Below the pieces are notes generated by a model, which saw only the letters and a program-made list of their open reading frames with translations, was not told where the DNA came from and did not search any database. Both the position numbers and the translations under genes were made by a program. Positions 48,038-59,552 of a DNA stretch of 64,000 nt are shown piece after piece. Origin of the DNA: Trichopria drosophilae (Eukaryota; Arthropoda; Insecta; Hymenoptera; Diapriidae); contig CM059587.1 of assembly GCA_030407085.1 (NCBI GenBank), forward strand, positions 34,383,001-34,447,000, in the 5' to 3' direction. Each line of letters opens with the position of its first letter. Within the stretch, counting starts at the first letter, position 1.

Positions 48038-48350
48038 GTATATACCGACGATATTTTCGCTTGCTTTGGTTGTGGTCGTAGGTCAATATGGTAGATTCGT
48101 GTAAAAATTAGTCGCCAAAAATGAATAGCAGTAAATTGACCAATGTCGTCCCTGCCAAGATCGATAAGAAAATTTTGAAATGTACGAAGGCAAATCTGTA
48201 AATACACCGAACGATGTTTTGATCCATCGATCATTCATCTGCTATCTGTTTCTGTTTTTTATTCTCTCACGCCTCAACGATGCGCGACTTCCGGTAAATA
48301 CAATTCCGAGGTCAGTTTTTTATCTAACTTTCCTATTTCTTTAATCGTAG

Positions 48351-48565
48351 ATGGGGACATTTTTTACCCCATACGTCGAAATTTATATCATCCGAGGTAC
48401 TGTCCGATTAGAATACTTTTAGGCAAACTCTGCACCGATGACAGTGATCGGAAATCCTCCATCGGCTACTGCCAGTCAGCGAAGTTTTCTCGCACTAGAC
48501 TAGCAAGTCGATCTCTTATGAAAATATCTGCAAGCTGCTCGGCATGTCGATTTTTAATTTCTCGG
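48351..48565 (+). CDS. Possible alternative exon 7 of the PPP1R16-like gene
   Basis: A strong acceptor precedes it: branch-like TCTAAC, then a TTTCCTATTTCTTTAATCGTAG tract. The phase-1 frame is open for 71 codons (GDIFYPIRRNLYHPRYC..., later SIGYCQSAKFSRTRLASRS) up to a modest donor, CGG|GTAGGC, that leaves phase 0. Exon 8 has phase-0 acceptors (56595 or 56601). With it the protein would be 584 aa. The sequence shows no family match, so it may be a cassette, an alternative end (stop TGA immediately after the donor) or chance. Confidence 0.35.
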
Positions 48566-50009
48566 GTAGGCTGAAATTCAAATATTTGTCTTTTGAACTC
48601 TTAAATTATTTTGTTCTATTTTTTACCGATTTAATTTGTTAACTTCTTACGAAGTGTTTAGTTTATAAAGACGAGTATTTAAATTACAACTAGAGGCCTC
48701 TTAATTTTTGTTCTTGTTTTTTTTTTTTACGAGAATGATCGATCTGTGGTTTCTGCATTCTTGCTTAATGTTAGTACGGCATACACAAAAATTACAAGAG
48801 TGTACACACTCGTCAGCTTTAGCATGACATTTTTTCTATTTTATTAAATTTTAAAATAATTTTTGCATTTAGTCTGTTACACATATTTCAATATAAATAT
48901 CAATGTCAATATAAATTTCTTTAATTTGATGAGTGGCCTTTTTGTATAATACATACACTGTGACTTTAAAGAATTAAATATTAATGACGGTACTTGTGCT
49001 TAAGTTTGAAATATTTACGAAATGTTGATTCGAATTAGGCAGTAAAAAAATATAAAAAAAACTATAATCAAATTAAATAAATTTTATTATTTTTGTTGAT
49101 AAAAAAGGAATGTCAATAAATGTTTGAAATTTTGTTCACTCAAAAATACAATACACTAAATAGTTTACAATAAAAAATAAGACGAGTATTCAAGTAAAAT
49201 ATATTGAGGCCCATTTTCATGGAGTTACATTTCAAAGTCTTGATGCAATGTAAACGTAAATGAAAAAAAAGACTTATCACTTTAATTGAACTCCATGAAT
49301 CTCGACTTTACATTTTATAAATTTAAGAAGTAAATTATTACGCATAACAAATAGATTTTACAATATTAAAAACAGGGTCTCCCTTTGAAAACTTACATTA
49401 TTGATAATTGACCAAATATTCATTAAAAATGATGCTAAATAATAATTACCAAGTAGGAGAAATTCATATATCCTTGAAACTTATTCGATATTATTTTTTA
49501 TTTCCGACGAAGTCCAAGTATAAATCTATACAAAGAAACGTAGATAGAATCTGCATGTGTTGTAATAAATATATCGTTTTTATATCCTACACATCTTTAA
49601 ATTCATACTTTAGTTCTGGGGCATTCCACGTCAAATCGGCAATTTTTTTTCACACAATTTTTAATTTTAGTTTTATCATTTGTGTATTGTTAGTAGATGC
49701 AAAAGAAGTATTCTTCACCATATAAAACATTTTAAAATCGACTGTAGTAAGAGTTGTCAGGATATTTAGAAAATGTAATTTTCTGTTCTAGCAATCTTTA
49801 ATTTAACCACTTCACTGATAAATGTATCATATGTGTACAAAAATTGTGCCACGACTGATGCTGTATCATATATATTTCAATTAATTTACATGAAAATTGG
49901 TATACTATAAATTTTTAAGTCTCTGAATATGAATCTGATGTCACATTTTCAAAAATAAATATGTTGAATTTAATATGGCGACTACAAGTTATACGTTTTT
50001 AAGCCAATT
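48566..50009. other. Intronic stretch, no gene seen
   Basis: It is AT-rich. GGGGCATTCCACGTCAAAT at 49619 resembles a recurrent transposon terminus, but no mirrored partner was found nearby. TTTCATGGAGTT (49218) and AACTCCATGAA (49292) are a short mirrored pair. Confidence 0.4.
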
Positions 50010-51840
50010 TTTTTTGGCTCAGGACTCAAAATAAATCAAATGTAAGACATGTTTTTCGCAGTTTTTTGTATGCCCTTTCTCGTGAAAATATCGGCTTTCA
50101 TGTATTGTTACAGGATGAGGTTAAAAAATCATTTTAGAGTTTTTAATTTACATTTTTCGAAAAAAGGACCTTTTTAAAATTCTGAAAAAATTCATAAAAA
50201 AGTTTTCATGTATACCGTTTGTGTCAGTATAATTGAAATTTTTGCTCTGGATCGGTTTACAATAAAAACATCGACCTGAAAACTTGTAAATAAGTAGAAG
50301 TCCCCAGATTAAGGTATAAACTGCATAACACAGGGGACTTATTTTATTCAAATTCAACCTCGATTATCTTGCACAATTTTGGTCGACATAAAACATTTTT
50401 TTTTCATTTTAAAGATAATTCAATGCTCTACAAGATGTTTTTTCAAAATCATGATATTTCAGTGTCTAACTACAAATAATAACCAAAAACTGTATATTAT
50501 CTTTTGAAGTTCATTACTCTTCGTACTGTGGCGCTGCTATATCTTATCGATTTCTCACTAATAAAATGAATTACTTTGAGACTATAAACAGACCACTTGT
50601 CAGCGTTTTAAATTCTTCAGTAAATCTGATATTATTACGGAAAACGTATTTGAGACTTTAGATAAGATTTTAGGAAGCCGATTTTCTTTTTCACAGATAC
50701 ATAATTTTTTTTATTCAAATTTAGCGTATTGAAGTCGGAAAAATCTTTTGGTTTAGTATTTTTAATTTGATCATTATAATTTTTCCCACTTTTGTTTTGC
50801 TTACTAAATTCTTACGTTTAAATTGTTTTATGAAAAATGTATAATTATTTATGTAAACATATCATTGTCAGTTTTATAATGTAAACTCATTTAAAGATGG
50901 GTGTTGTAATCCTTTTCAAAAAACAAATCATAAGAAATCGGCTTCTCTTCGTTGTGTGACATCGACACAAATTAAAGTGCTACCAAATGTCTACAATGTG
51001 TGAAGATGTTGACGCAATTGTAAAACGTGAGCTTGTGCAAAAAAAACGATCTATCGGTCGTCTCTGATGTTTCTAATTGTTCAACTAATCGCACTCAAGA
51101 TTCTTTTTTGCCTCCCCCTGCCACAAAATAAAACTTAATTGAAAATTCGATTGTGGATGGTAATTACTGTGGCAAATCCCTTATAAATTGCGGTACTTTC
51201 TCCGCAAATGCTTCGGATTATTTTGATGTAGATGAGAATTTATTCGATTCCAGTATTCTTTCGGATTTCGAAGATGATGACAAGACCTCGCGTGACAAAG
51301 ATTCTTGTGAAATAATGAAAAAATTAAAACGATTCTCCACGTAGAAACGTTCTATACAGTTTTCGGTCATTATTTGCAGTTAAACATTGAAATGTTAGTA
51401 TTCTGAAAATGCATCTTGTAGAGCATTGAATTACCTTTAAAATGACAAAAGAAATGTTTTATTCCGACCAAAATTGAGCTAGATAATCGAGGTTGAATTT
51501 GAATAAAATAAGTCCCCTGTATTATGCAGTTTGTATGTTAATCAGGGGACTTCTATTTGTTTATAATTTTTCAGGTCGATGTTTTTATTGTAAAACGATC
51601 CAGAGCTAAAATTGTAACTATATTGCCATAAAGGGTATATATTGAACCTTTTTTTATGAATTATTTCAGAATTTTAAAAAGGCTCCTTCCTTCCTTCCTT
51701 TGAAAAATGTAAATTAAAAACTCTAAAATGATTTTTTAACCTCATCTTATAAGAATACATGAAAGCGGATATTTTCACGAAAAAGGGCATAAAAAAACTA
51801 GGAAAAACATGTGTTACATTAATTTTTAGTCCTCATACTT
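50010..51840. mobile_element. 1.8-kb foldback element with ~470-bp arms
   Basis: The left arm (50010-50482) and right arm (51368-51840) are inverted copies: AGGGGACTTATTTTATTCAA against TTGAATAAAATAAGTCCCCT, CTCTACAAGATG against CATCTTGTAGAG, and TCGTGAAAATATCGGCTTTC against GAAAGCGGATATTTTCACGA. The spacer carries a degraded coding segment. It lies in an intron of the PP1-subunit gene. Confidence 0.75.
50986..51344 (+). pseudogene. Degraded acidic protein segment in a foldback element
   Basis: The frame begins MSTMCEDVDAIVKRELVQKK; a frameshift follows, then VVSDVSNCSTNRTQDSFLPP, then a stop, then a longer frame with DGNYCGKSLINCGTFSA, then DYFDVDENLFDSSILSDFED and a basic end, MKKLKRFST. 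Base composition and codon texture are protein-like, unlike the flanks. With one frameshift and one in-frame stop it is dead. I do not recognise the family; it could be the N-terminus of a transposase or a captured host exon. Confidence 0.45.
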
Positions 51841-51941
51841 TTGCGCTTAAATTAAGTATTGCCAGAACAGAAATTTATATTTTCCTAGATATCCTCACAA
51901 ATCTTACTACGGTTGATTTTAAAATCCTTTATATACTCAAG

Positions 51942-53442
51942 AATAAGGTAAATGTCCCAATCGTGAAACGGATGTTCACGAAGAGTTGGTTATTAGCAAT
52001 AAATTGAATTAAAAAAACGTTAAAAATTGAAAGTTTTCATTGTACATTGTACATAATTGCTTTTTAGAATAATAATAACTTTTATGTAATCATTTTAAAG
52101 TTGCAAAATTATTTTATCAAGAAAAACTTTGGATAAACTACACGTCCCTATTGTGAAACACCAATATGACAGGATGTCCCTACTGTTTCATTTACAATGT
52201 CCCTCATATGAAACACGCATATAAAATACACTTCCTTGTTTGAAAAAAAATAACTTGACATATTTTGGAAGTATTTTAGCTTCTTGATTCCGAATATGAC
52301 AACAAAAATTATCGGTCGGGCATATTGAAGCCGCAATATCAAAAAAATCATATTTTATCGCGTGTTTCTCCAGTTATGTCGAAAAATACAAATCAGACAA
52401 AAAAATATTTCAAATAAAAAAGATAGAGCATCAAATTCTGTACCAAAAAGGTTGGATGCATTTTTTTGTAATGTCAAAGGTAATATGTATAAATATCCCA
52501 GAACATGAAAATGTGTTGTAAATGAGGTTATATGATGGAACAAATCGATTATTCTCAGGTAAATCAATCCTTTACAGTATTAGCATTGATATTATGATGA
52601 AAATGAATATAACCTTTTCTGTAGGGAATTTGGTTCTCTATTTTTTTATTTAAAACAATTTTTTGTCTGTTTTGAAATTTGTACAAAAAACGCATAAAAC
52701 CGCAATAAAACGCAATTTTTTGAAGATTGCGGCTTCAGTATGTCTGAACGGTAAATTTTTATTGTCATATTGGGAAACAGGGGATAGAAAAATGTTTAAA
52801 AAGACTAATTAGAATTTTTTTTTCGAGTGTGAAAGTTCATTCGCTATTTTGCCCACTTAATAGATTAGGTTTACACTTAAATTAAACACAGTGTTGTTCA
52901 ATATAAATAGACATAGAATTAATTCTAATTTATGCAAAGTCGAAAGTTCATAAACACTCTCAAGACTTGATTTTGAAAAACGTAAAAAGCGAAGTGTAAA
53001 GCTAATTGTATCATCGTTTCATCATCGGGACAAAGTGAGCGAAATATGACCGAATTTGTGAAACGGCCGAAAATCGTTTCATAAGTACGGACTGCACACA
53101 AATTTATGTCTGTATTGTGAAACACCTATTTTTATAAATTATGTACTTTTAAAACCGGAATATTTGTTTAATAATAACAATGTATGAAAACTGAACTTTT
53201 TAATAATCAATTTATAATGCTTTTAAACAATATTATTAGTGGAAGATTCGTGAAACCATTAACCATGTACGTTACCAGTTCCATGCTAATGACATGTCGT
53301 TTCGCTCTGACGGATTATGTTGAAATGAAATTAAACAATGACTTCATACCTACAATTTTTGTCTAGAGAATAATAAGCTTTATTTAGGGTGTAATACTAG
53401 TATTTATTCTAGTGTTTCATAATTGGGACTTTTACCTTATTC
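51942..53442. mobile_element. TIR element with GGTAAATGTCCCAAT ends
   Basis: GAATAAGGTAAATGTCCCAA (51941) mirrors TTGGGACTTTTACCTTATTC (53442), joined by CGTGAAAC/TGTTTCA. Inside, TGTGAAACACC/GTTTCAT words recur near 52150, 52190 and 53120. No transposase was seen. The flanks TAA and TTA are compatible with a TTAA-like target. Confidence 0.6.
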
Positions 53443-54061
53443 CTTCTGCATGTACTACCAATACACAAATAATTAAACTAAGATTAAAAATTGTGTTAAA
53501 AAAAGTTGCCAATTTGTCATAGAATGATATTTGCATATCGACTTTTCATGAAAATAGTTGAATGATGATGATTGACAGTGGTTTTCATGACATGTAAGTT
53601 CGAGTAGAAAACTTTTGGAATAATTAGCTTTTTTTAATTACAATTAAAACATTGCATTAAAATGTAGACTACATGAATTTACGTAAAATAATAATAGTTA
53701 AAACATAAAACAAGCAAGACTGAATGTTTGAAAAGTGCATTTTAAATTGCATGTGAATATTCAAGAATAAGGAAATGAAAAATAATTGCAGTATGCAAAA
53801 ATGTAACAATTAAAGATGTTCAAGTTCTGTAAAAATTGAATCGATTGTTAACAAATGTAATGGCAACATTTTTTAATTCCTCACTTTAAACCCTTACAAT
53901 GAAATTGCGGATAGATGACGTTGTGTAACTCTACCATCGTAATTGTTTCGTATGTGCACATGCCGGTTATGTTTGCACTTATGCATTCGATATATAATAA
54001 CGCATACAGTCAAATGCAGACTAGCGAGAGTTTTTCATTCTGAGGATTAATGATTTACATA
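53443..54061. other. Intronic AT-rich spacer
   Basis: No gene or transposon end was recognised between the two neighbouring elements. Confidence 0.35.
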
Positions 54062-55994
54062 CAGTACCGCCCAAAAGTATGAGTTCACCCTTGCGGAATT
54101 TTTCCTAAATTAAAATGTTGATATCTCATCGCCAAGTTAACGTATGGGAAAAATAGAAAAAGGAAATTAAAGAGGAGACTTTCAGCTTCCCAGTCGTGTT
54201 GGTTTAATTTCTATATACACATTTTTCTACGAACTATGCTCGATTTACTGCAGTCATATTTTCGTATGATTTTTTTCTTTTTCAATCAGCTCCCAGTTTT
54301 AAAAAAATGTTTGCAACAGAAATGTACAACGTGTAATCGAAAGGTAATCCCTATAACTTTAATTTGCCTCTTCGGGATTTTGTCAAATTATTCTTCACAA
54401 ATAGTTATACAATTTTGAACAAAATAATATGATTTTTTTATTCATTCTGCTATATCTCGGAAAATTGACGTGATATAAAAAAATATTTAATACACAAAAA
54501 GTTTCATTTTTTAATTGTGTATTAGCTGACATTTTTTCTAATTTTCAGAAGGAAATTTTTGTTATCCTATTTTGGACCCCGCACAAACCTTATGGAAATT
54601 GGCTTTCGGTGGATTCTCTTCAAACTGCGGGAAAATGTTGTTCATACCAAGCTGATCAAAAGTTCTCATGGCCATAACTTCCGTTAAAGCAGGATTTTGG
54701 CTCCATGGGCTCTTAAAGATCGGTAATTTGCGATGAAACGAATGATTTCTTACAGCATACAAATTAGACATATTTCCTCACCTGCGATTAAAATAGTATT
54801 GAAAAATGGTACTCGGAGGTGTTCGGGGTCTCTGATTACGAATCTGAGATCAAAATGTGAAAATTCAAAATGGCGGAACCGACACGGGGGGCCAAAAATA
54901 AAAAAATTAGTTATTTAATGAAAAAGGTTGACCAATCGTTTTCGGGGGAACCTTTTCGGGACTAAGAGAGTACAGGCTCTTTCGTCTCATGTAAAATACG
55001 CAACACCAAGGAAACCTCAAATATCCGTCCACAAGGCTCATCAACGTTATTTATGATGCAGCGAACAGATCTGTTCCTCAATGAAATCTATCTCGCTTTC
55101 TGATTATGCGAGCGTTGAAACTTTCGACCATCGCCAGATAAAGTCTCATCTTAGTCAATCAAAAGGCCCTTTTCAGGGCCACATTGATGTGCAAAGTCCG
55201 ATCGAGCAACCTCCACGTGGTGCACATTGGATTACGCTAATGCCAACGGTAAAAATAGGTGGTTACTAAATATAAAATCTCCTCATGCGCTATCAAGTGA
55301 TTTTCTGTAATGCACAATTACAACTTCAGTTCTTTAGTCGCATGTAAACCAACGATTTTTACAAATGTTAGATTTATTTTACAAATGACCACCTTACGAC
55401 TGATGTAAGCTCGCGAATATGATCATTCTAGTTAAGTCGGGAAAAAATAGCGTATTCTACATGGGATGAAAGAGCGTGTACTCTCTTAGTCCCGAAAAGG
55501 TTCCCGAAAAATATTGGTCAACCTTTTTCATTAAATAACTAATTTTTCTTATTTTGGGCCCCCCGTGTCGGTTTCGCCATTTTGAATTTTCACATTTCGA
55601 GCTCAGATTCGTAATGAGAGACGCCAAACACCTCCGAGTACCATTTTTCAATACTATTTTAATCGCTGGTGAAGAAATATGTCTAATTTATATACTGTAA
55701 GGATTCGTTTCATCGCAAATTACCAACCTTTAAGAGCCCATAGAGCCAAAATCTTGCTTTAACGGAAGTTATGGCCATGAGAACTTTTGATCAGATTGGA
55801 CAAAATCCCGAAGAGGCAAATTAAAGCTATTGGGATTACCTTTCGGTTACACGTTGTACATTTCTCCTGCAATAATTTAAAAAAAAAAATGGGAGCAGAT
55901 TGAAAAAGAAAAAAATAATACAAAAAATGACTTATCAACATTTTAATTTAGCCAAAATTCCGCAAGGGTGAGCTCATACTTTTGAGTGGTACTG
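54062..55994. mobile_element. Mariner-like foldback element with TA duplication
   Basis: The left end CAGTACCGCCCAAAAGTATG mirrors CATACTTTTGAGTGGTACTG on the right; TA flanks both sides (54060-54061, 55995-55996). The outer arms share TTTAGCCAAAATTCCGCAAG-type sequence, and an inner pair (54640-54985, 55445-55797) mirrors TTTTGATCAG-side words such as GGCCATAACTTCCGTTAAAG. The inner arms include the ATGGCGGA module. The centre (55000-55440) is unique and non-coding. Confidence 0.8.
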
Positions 55995-55996
55995 TA

Positions 55997-56583
55997 TAAT
56001 GTTCATTTGACAGGCTCACTTCAAATTTGTTTCAGTTAGTACCTAACAAAATAAAATGGACAATTAGTAAATCACAATTCAAAGTTTGTTACTTTTGGAA
56101 GGTATAAATCTGTAATTTATGTCCTTTTAATTTAATTAATATAACTGTATTAAATTAATTTAAAATATCGATCCATTCAGTTTTTACAGAAAGATAGAAT
56201 ACTTACAAGAAGTCAATTTTTATCAATTCATAACGAATTAAGTGAAACAATTTAATCGACCATAAATGATTAAAATCCTTGTCGATCAATTTCCAAAATT
56301 CTTATTGACCTTTAATAGTGATTTTTTATCATCTACTTCGCTACATTTAGAAATTGGGTAGTTTTTCGTACAACTGAATTATGTGTACACATACACACAC
56401 ACACCAACACAGCTCTCTCCTAAAGATAAGCTACGCAGTAGTTGCTAGTGCATGAGCGGAGTGAATTTGCAAAGGCGAAAGAAATTTTTGGTAAAGGGTA
56501 AATTAGTGTCCGGGACATTTACTCGGTTCCCCTTCGCTGCCGGGTCGCGGACACACGACGTACTTACGCATTTGCCTCGGCAG
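55997..56583 (+). other. Rest of the last intron
   Basis: It is AT-rich to about 56385, then has an ACACAC microsatellite (56389-56403), then a GC-richer stretch leading into the final exon. The branch-like TACTTAC at 56561 and TTTGCCTCGGCAG form the last acceptor. Confidence 0.5.
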
Positions 56584-56876
56584 TCGCAGGGCAGGAGCAG
56601 CCCGTTTACACAGCAGAGACCGATGCTAATGGCAAGATCAACATACACGTGTCCGTAGTGTTCGTCAAGTCGTTGTCGGACCTGAAGAAGCAGCGGGCCC
56701 AAAGTCGTCACACGGGCCACGCGGTCGACGCCAACGGGAACGGCGTCCCATTGCCACCGAATGCCGTCGTCGCCAACTCGGAGATGGCCAGCAACGACTT
56801 CCGAAGATTCACCGGCAACACCAGCGACATCCTCGGGGACAACCAGTCGGAAAAGACCTGCTGCGTTCTTATGTAA
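56584..56876 (+). CDS. PPP1R16-like PP1 targeting subunit, last coding exon with CaaX box
   Basis: Joined in phase 1 to exon 6 it reads S-VAGQEQPVYTAETDANGKI, then NIHVSVVFVKSLSDLKKQRA, the conserved short C-terminal motif of the family, then a variable linker, and ends SEKTCCVLM-stop at 56876. CVLM is a CaaX box; a final Met favours farnesyltransferase, and the preceding Cys could be palmitoylated, so the subunit should sit on membranes like MYPT3/TIMAP. Total product: 516 aa. Several AGs in a row (ends 56583, 56589, 56594, 56600) make the exact start uncertain by up to six codons. Confidence 0.88.
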
Positions 56877-57236
56877 GACCTTTTTAATGTGTTCTTTTTT
56901 TTTAATCCCGCTTCTGAAAGATTCCTCCATCGTGTCGGTCCTATGGCCGAAGATTTTTTAGGTTATGTAAGTTCAAAGCGAGTTTTCATGAACAATTTTT
57001 GAACCGTTGAGGTGTTGAGGTTATGTTCGTTGGTAACAGGATTTTTGTGAAACTATGCCCTTTTAAATGTGTTCGAAACGAGTTATCGCGAACAATATTC
57101 AGATCGTCTGAAATGTGATATTTTTAAAGAAGTCTTTCCATTTTTAATTTCATCATCCTCGGACAAGAATGTTAGGATCGATGTAACAAAAATTTTAGCA
57201 TTGCGATCACATTTTTCTTATGCATACAGTAAAACC

Positions 57237-57489
57237 CCGCTTAATTGAACACTCGCTTTCTTGAACACCCCGTCTATTTGAACAAAATAACCTCGTTTAT
57301 TTGAACGATTTCTACTTCCCCTTACCCCCGCTAATCGCTCTTACGCGGATACAAATTCCAATGCGCGTGCACTACTCACGCCGGACGGGTATATTGCGTG
57401 AGGAGTGGGGACAACTGTAAGCGTTCAAATAAACGGGGTCGGAGGGGAAATGCCGGCACGACCCTGGTCAAGTAAGAGGGGTTTTACTG
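57237..57489. mobile_element. Pogo-like MITE (copy C) in the probable 3'UTR
   Basis: CAGTAAAACCCCGCTTAATT mirrors ...AAGTAAGAGGGGTTTTACTG, flanked by TA on both sides (57235-57236, 57490-57491). Inside, TATTTGAAC words recur in both orientations. At 253 bp it has no coding capacity. Confidence 0.85.
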
Positions 57490-59197
57490 TAATTTTTGGA
57501 ATCTTTTATACGCAAGGAAATGTTGAATTAATCATGACCGACAATGTAGACGAATCTTAAAGTTGCTCATCGCAAGCGAGCGGACCGTCTTAGAGATTTT
57601 TCCGTCCCTAACAGCCAACGAATCTGTAATACTCATTATGCGCGACGAGAGAACAATTGTTTTCCTTGAATGCATCGCTGGAAATTTATGCATGTTCTAA
57701 TTAATTCTTACCATCGGTGATTCTTTAATGTTGAATTTTAATTATTTTACAATTATTATATTTTTAATACGATTATGTTTTTGTTAGTTTATTGCACGAA
57801 ATTTATATCGATTCGTAACCAATCGTATTTTAAAGAATGATTCGTGTTCTCTCGCGTGTAATATCATTGTATCCGAACCGAATAGTCATAGAGTTGGCTC
57901 GAGGGATACTTAAGACTCGTAGCTCGTAAGATGTTGAATTCGGTGTCCGAAGAGCTCACCGTAATTTCAACGCACACAAACATTCCTTAAATCTTATTCG
58001 CGGCTCAGTCCTCTGACGATTTTGAAATATCTTTTTAGACTTGAGACGAATTCATAGCGAGTATCGGCCTAGCAATGTAATTGATCATAGAACAGATTAT
58101 ATTTTATATCCGCGTTTTCGTTACACAGTTGAAGCTGAAGAGAACGGGAAATGAAAATGAATTTTATAGATAAACCGATTAACCGAAGTCTTGAAATCGT
58201 AAAAGGTTTAAAAGTCGTCGCAGGACTGACGGAAAGATATGAAACCTCGAGGAAGTATTATATCGCGTTTCTCAAAATGGTTGTGAAACAGGACATGTAC
58301 TTAATGTACATACGCATAAATGTGTAATCGTAACTGCTGTCTAGTAAACATGACTGAAGAGATTAGAAGTAAAGTTGCACTAATAAGACTGGTAAGTAAC
58401 AGAACCATCCCAGTCGTGTGATCACTCATGAAATCAAAAGGAGAACGCTCGAGTCCAACGTAACTCGATTATACGCTAAGAATTTTGATCCATTCATTTT
58501 TACTAGGGACAGCGTATGCGATGTTCAAGTGTCTTCTTCCATAAGTCTTAAGTATTAGCACCGAACCCCTTCGTACGGTCTTCGGAGCGCGCCGCTATTG
58601 TACAAAACGATATCTTTCCTTTCCTTCGAGCTCTTTTTTAGTTTGTCGCGACGCAAGACGATGCGAAGGCCTATTGAATTATATTTATTGCTGAATGAAA
58701 TCGCACTGAAGCGAATGAAAACTTGCCGAGCAAGTTTTGAACGCAATTTCCTAACCTCAAAAACGTATTTTTTTATAGATCGTCGTATATAATAGGTTTT
58801 TAAGGCGCACACGAGCGGCCTTTTCAAACACGTTTGGCGATTGAACTTTCCAGACTTTGAATTGAGGTCGAAGCCAGAGTTGGCGGCAACTCTCGGTGCC
58901 TTGCCATTCGCTGGCTCCCTCTAGTCGGTTCGTTGCAGTTAGTCAAAAGATAGAATTATTGTTTAAGAGGCACGCGGTAGACCAGGAGGCTTTCAAAGTC
59001 CGAATATTTGACAATAAGACCATCGGTGATGTATCGATATTAACATCGGTCTAGGTCTACCTCGCGGCTCTAGAAAACAATGCAATTTATTTTAGGTCCA
59101 GTGCGATTTGGCGTATCTTTTTTATTTGTTGAGCTCTTGAGCAATACGGAGTGTCGAATTATCCGGTGTATAAACTATGGGGTTATCGAATAAGCAT

Positions 59198-59203
59198 AAT
59201 AAA
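59198..59203 (+). terminator. Candidate poly(A) signal AATAAA
   Basis: Canonical hexamer at the edge of the GC-richer block downstream of the PP1-subunit stop codon, with a TTGTAACCTCCTTTTCTCC stretch about 30 bp after it. Confidence 0.45.
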
Positions 59204-59274
59204 GTATGTTCTACAAGCGAATGACATCTTGTAACCTCCTTTTCTCCTCAATTCTTTTCCCTTCGTATTACATA

Positions 59275-59550
59275 CAGCAGCCCTTCTCTTATTCTAATTT
59301 GTCCAGACAGGCAAGATGGCGTCTCCTTCTCGTATTCTAATTTGCCGCCAAAAACGTTTGCACTTTTCTAGGATCTTGTGAAGGCTTTTTACATCAATGT
59401 TAATTTACACAATATTATTTATTAGGCAGATAACCGAACTGACTTATTGTTAAATGTTTTTGGTTTTAAAAAGAGTTTAGGTTAGGTTATGTTGTGTGCA
59501 TGAAATTAGATTAGAGGAAGTGAAAAAATTAGAATAAGAGAAGGACTACT
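59275..59550. mobile_element. Pogo-like MITE (copy D)
   Basis: CAGCAGCCCTTCTCTTATTC is preceded by TA; the mirrored right end is TTAGAATAAGAGAAGGACTA, with the last bases eroded. It shares CTCTTATTCTAATT with copy B. A TTAGGTTAGGTTATG run lies inside near 59468. Confidence 0.7.
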
Positions 59551-59552
59551 TA

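Larger units (their letters stand above)
56877..59225 (+). other. Probable 3'UTR of the PPP1R16-like gene
   Basis: The DNA after the stop stays more GC-rich than the introns (CpG-containing to about 59100) and has no long frame. AATAAA at 59198-59203 followed by a T/G-rich stretch is the best poly(A) signal, giving a 3'UTR of about 2.3 kb. It contains a pogo-like MITE at 57237-57489. Confidence 0.5.

Noticed and set aside
56445..56930. 161-aa minus-strand frame across the last PP1-subunit exon
   Set aside because: It is the antisense of the conserved CaaX exon.
58555..58827. 90-aa minus-strand frame
   Set aside because: It lies in the inferred 3'UTR, is Arg/Lys-rich by composition and has no recognisable domain.
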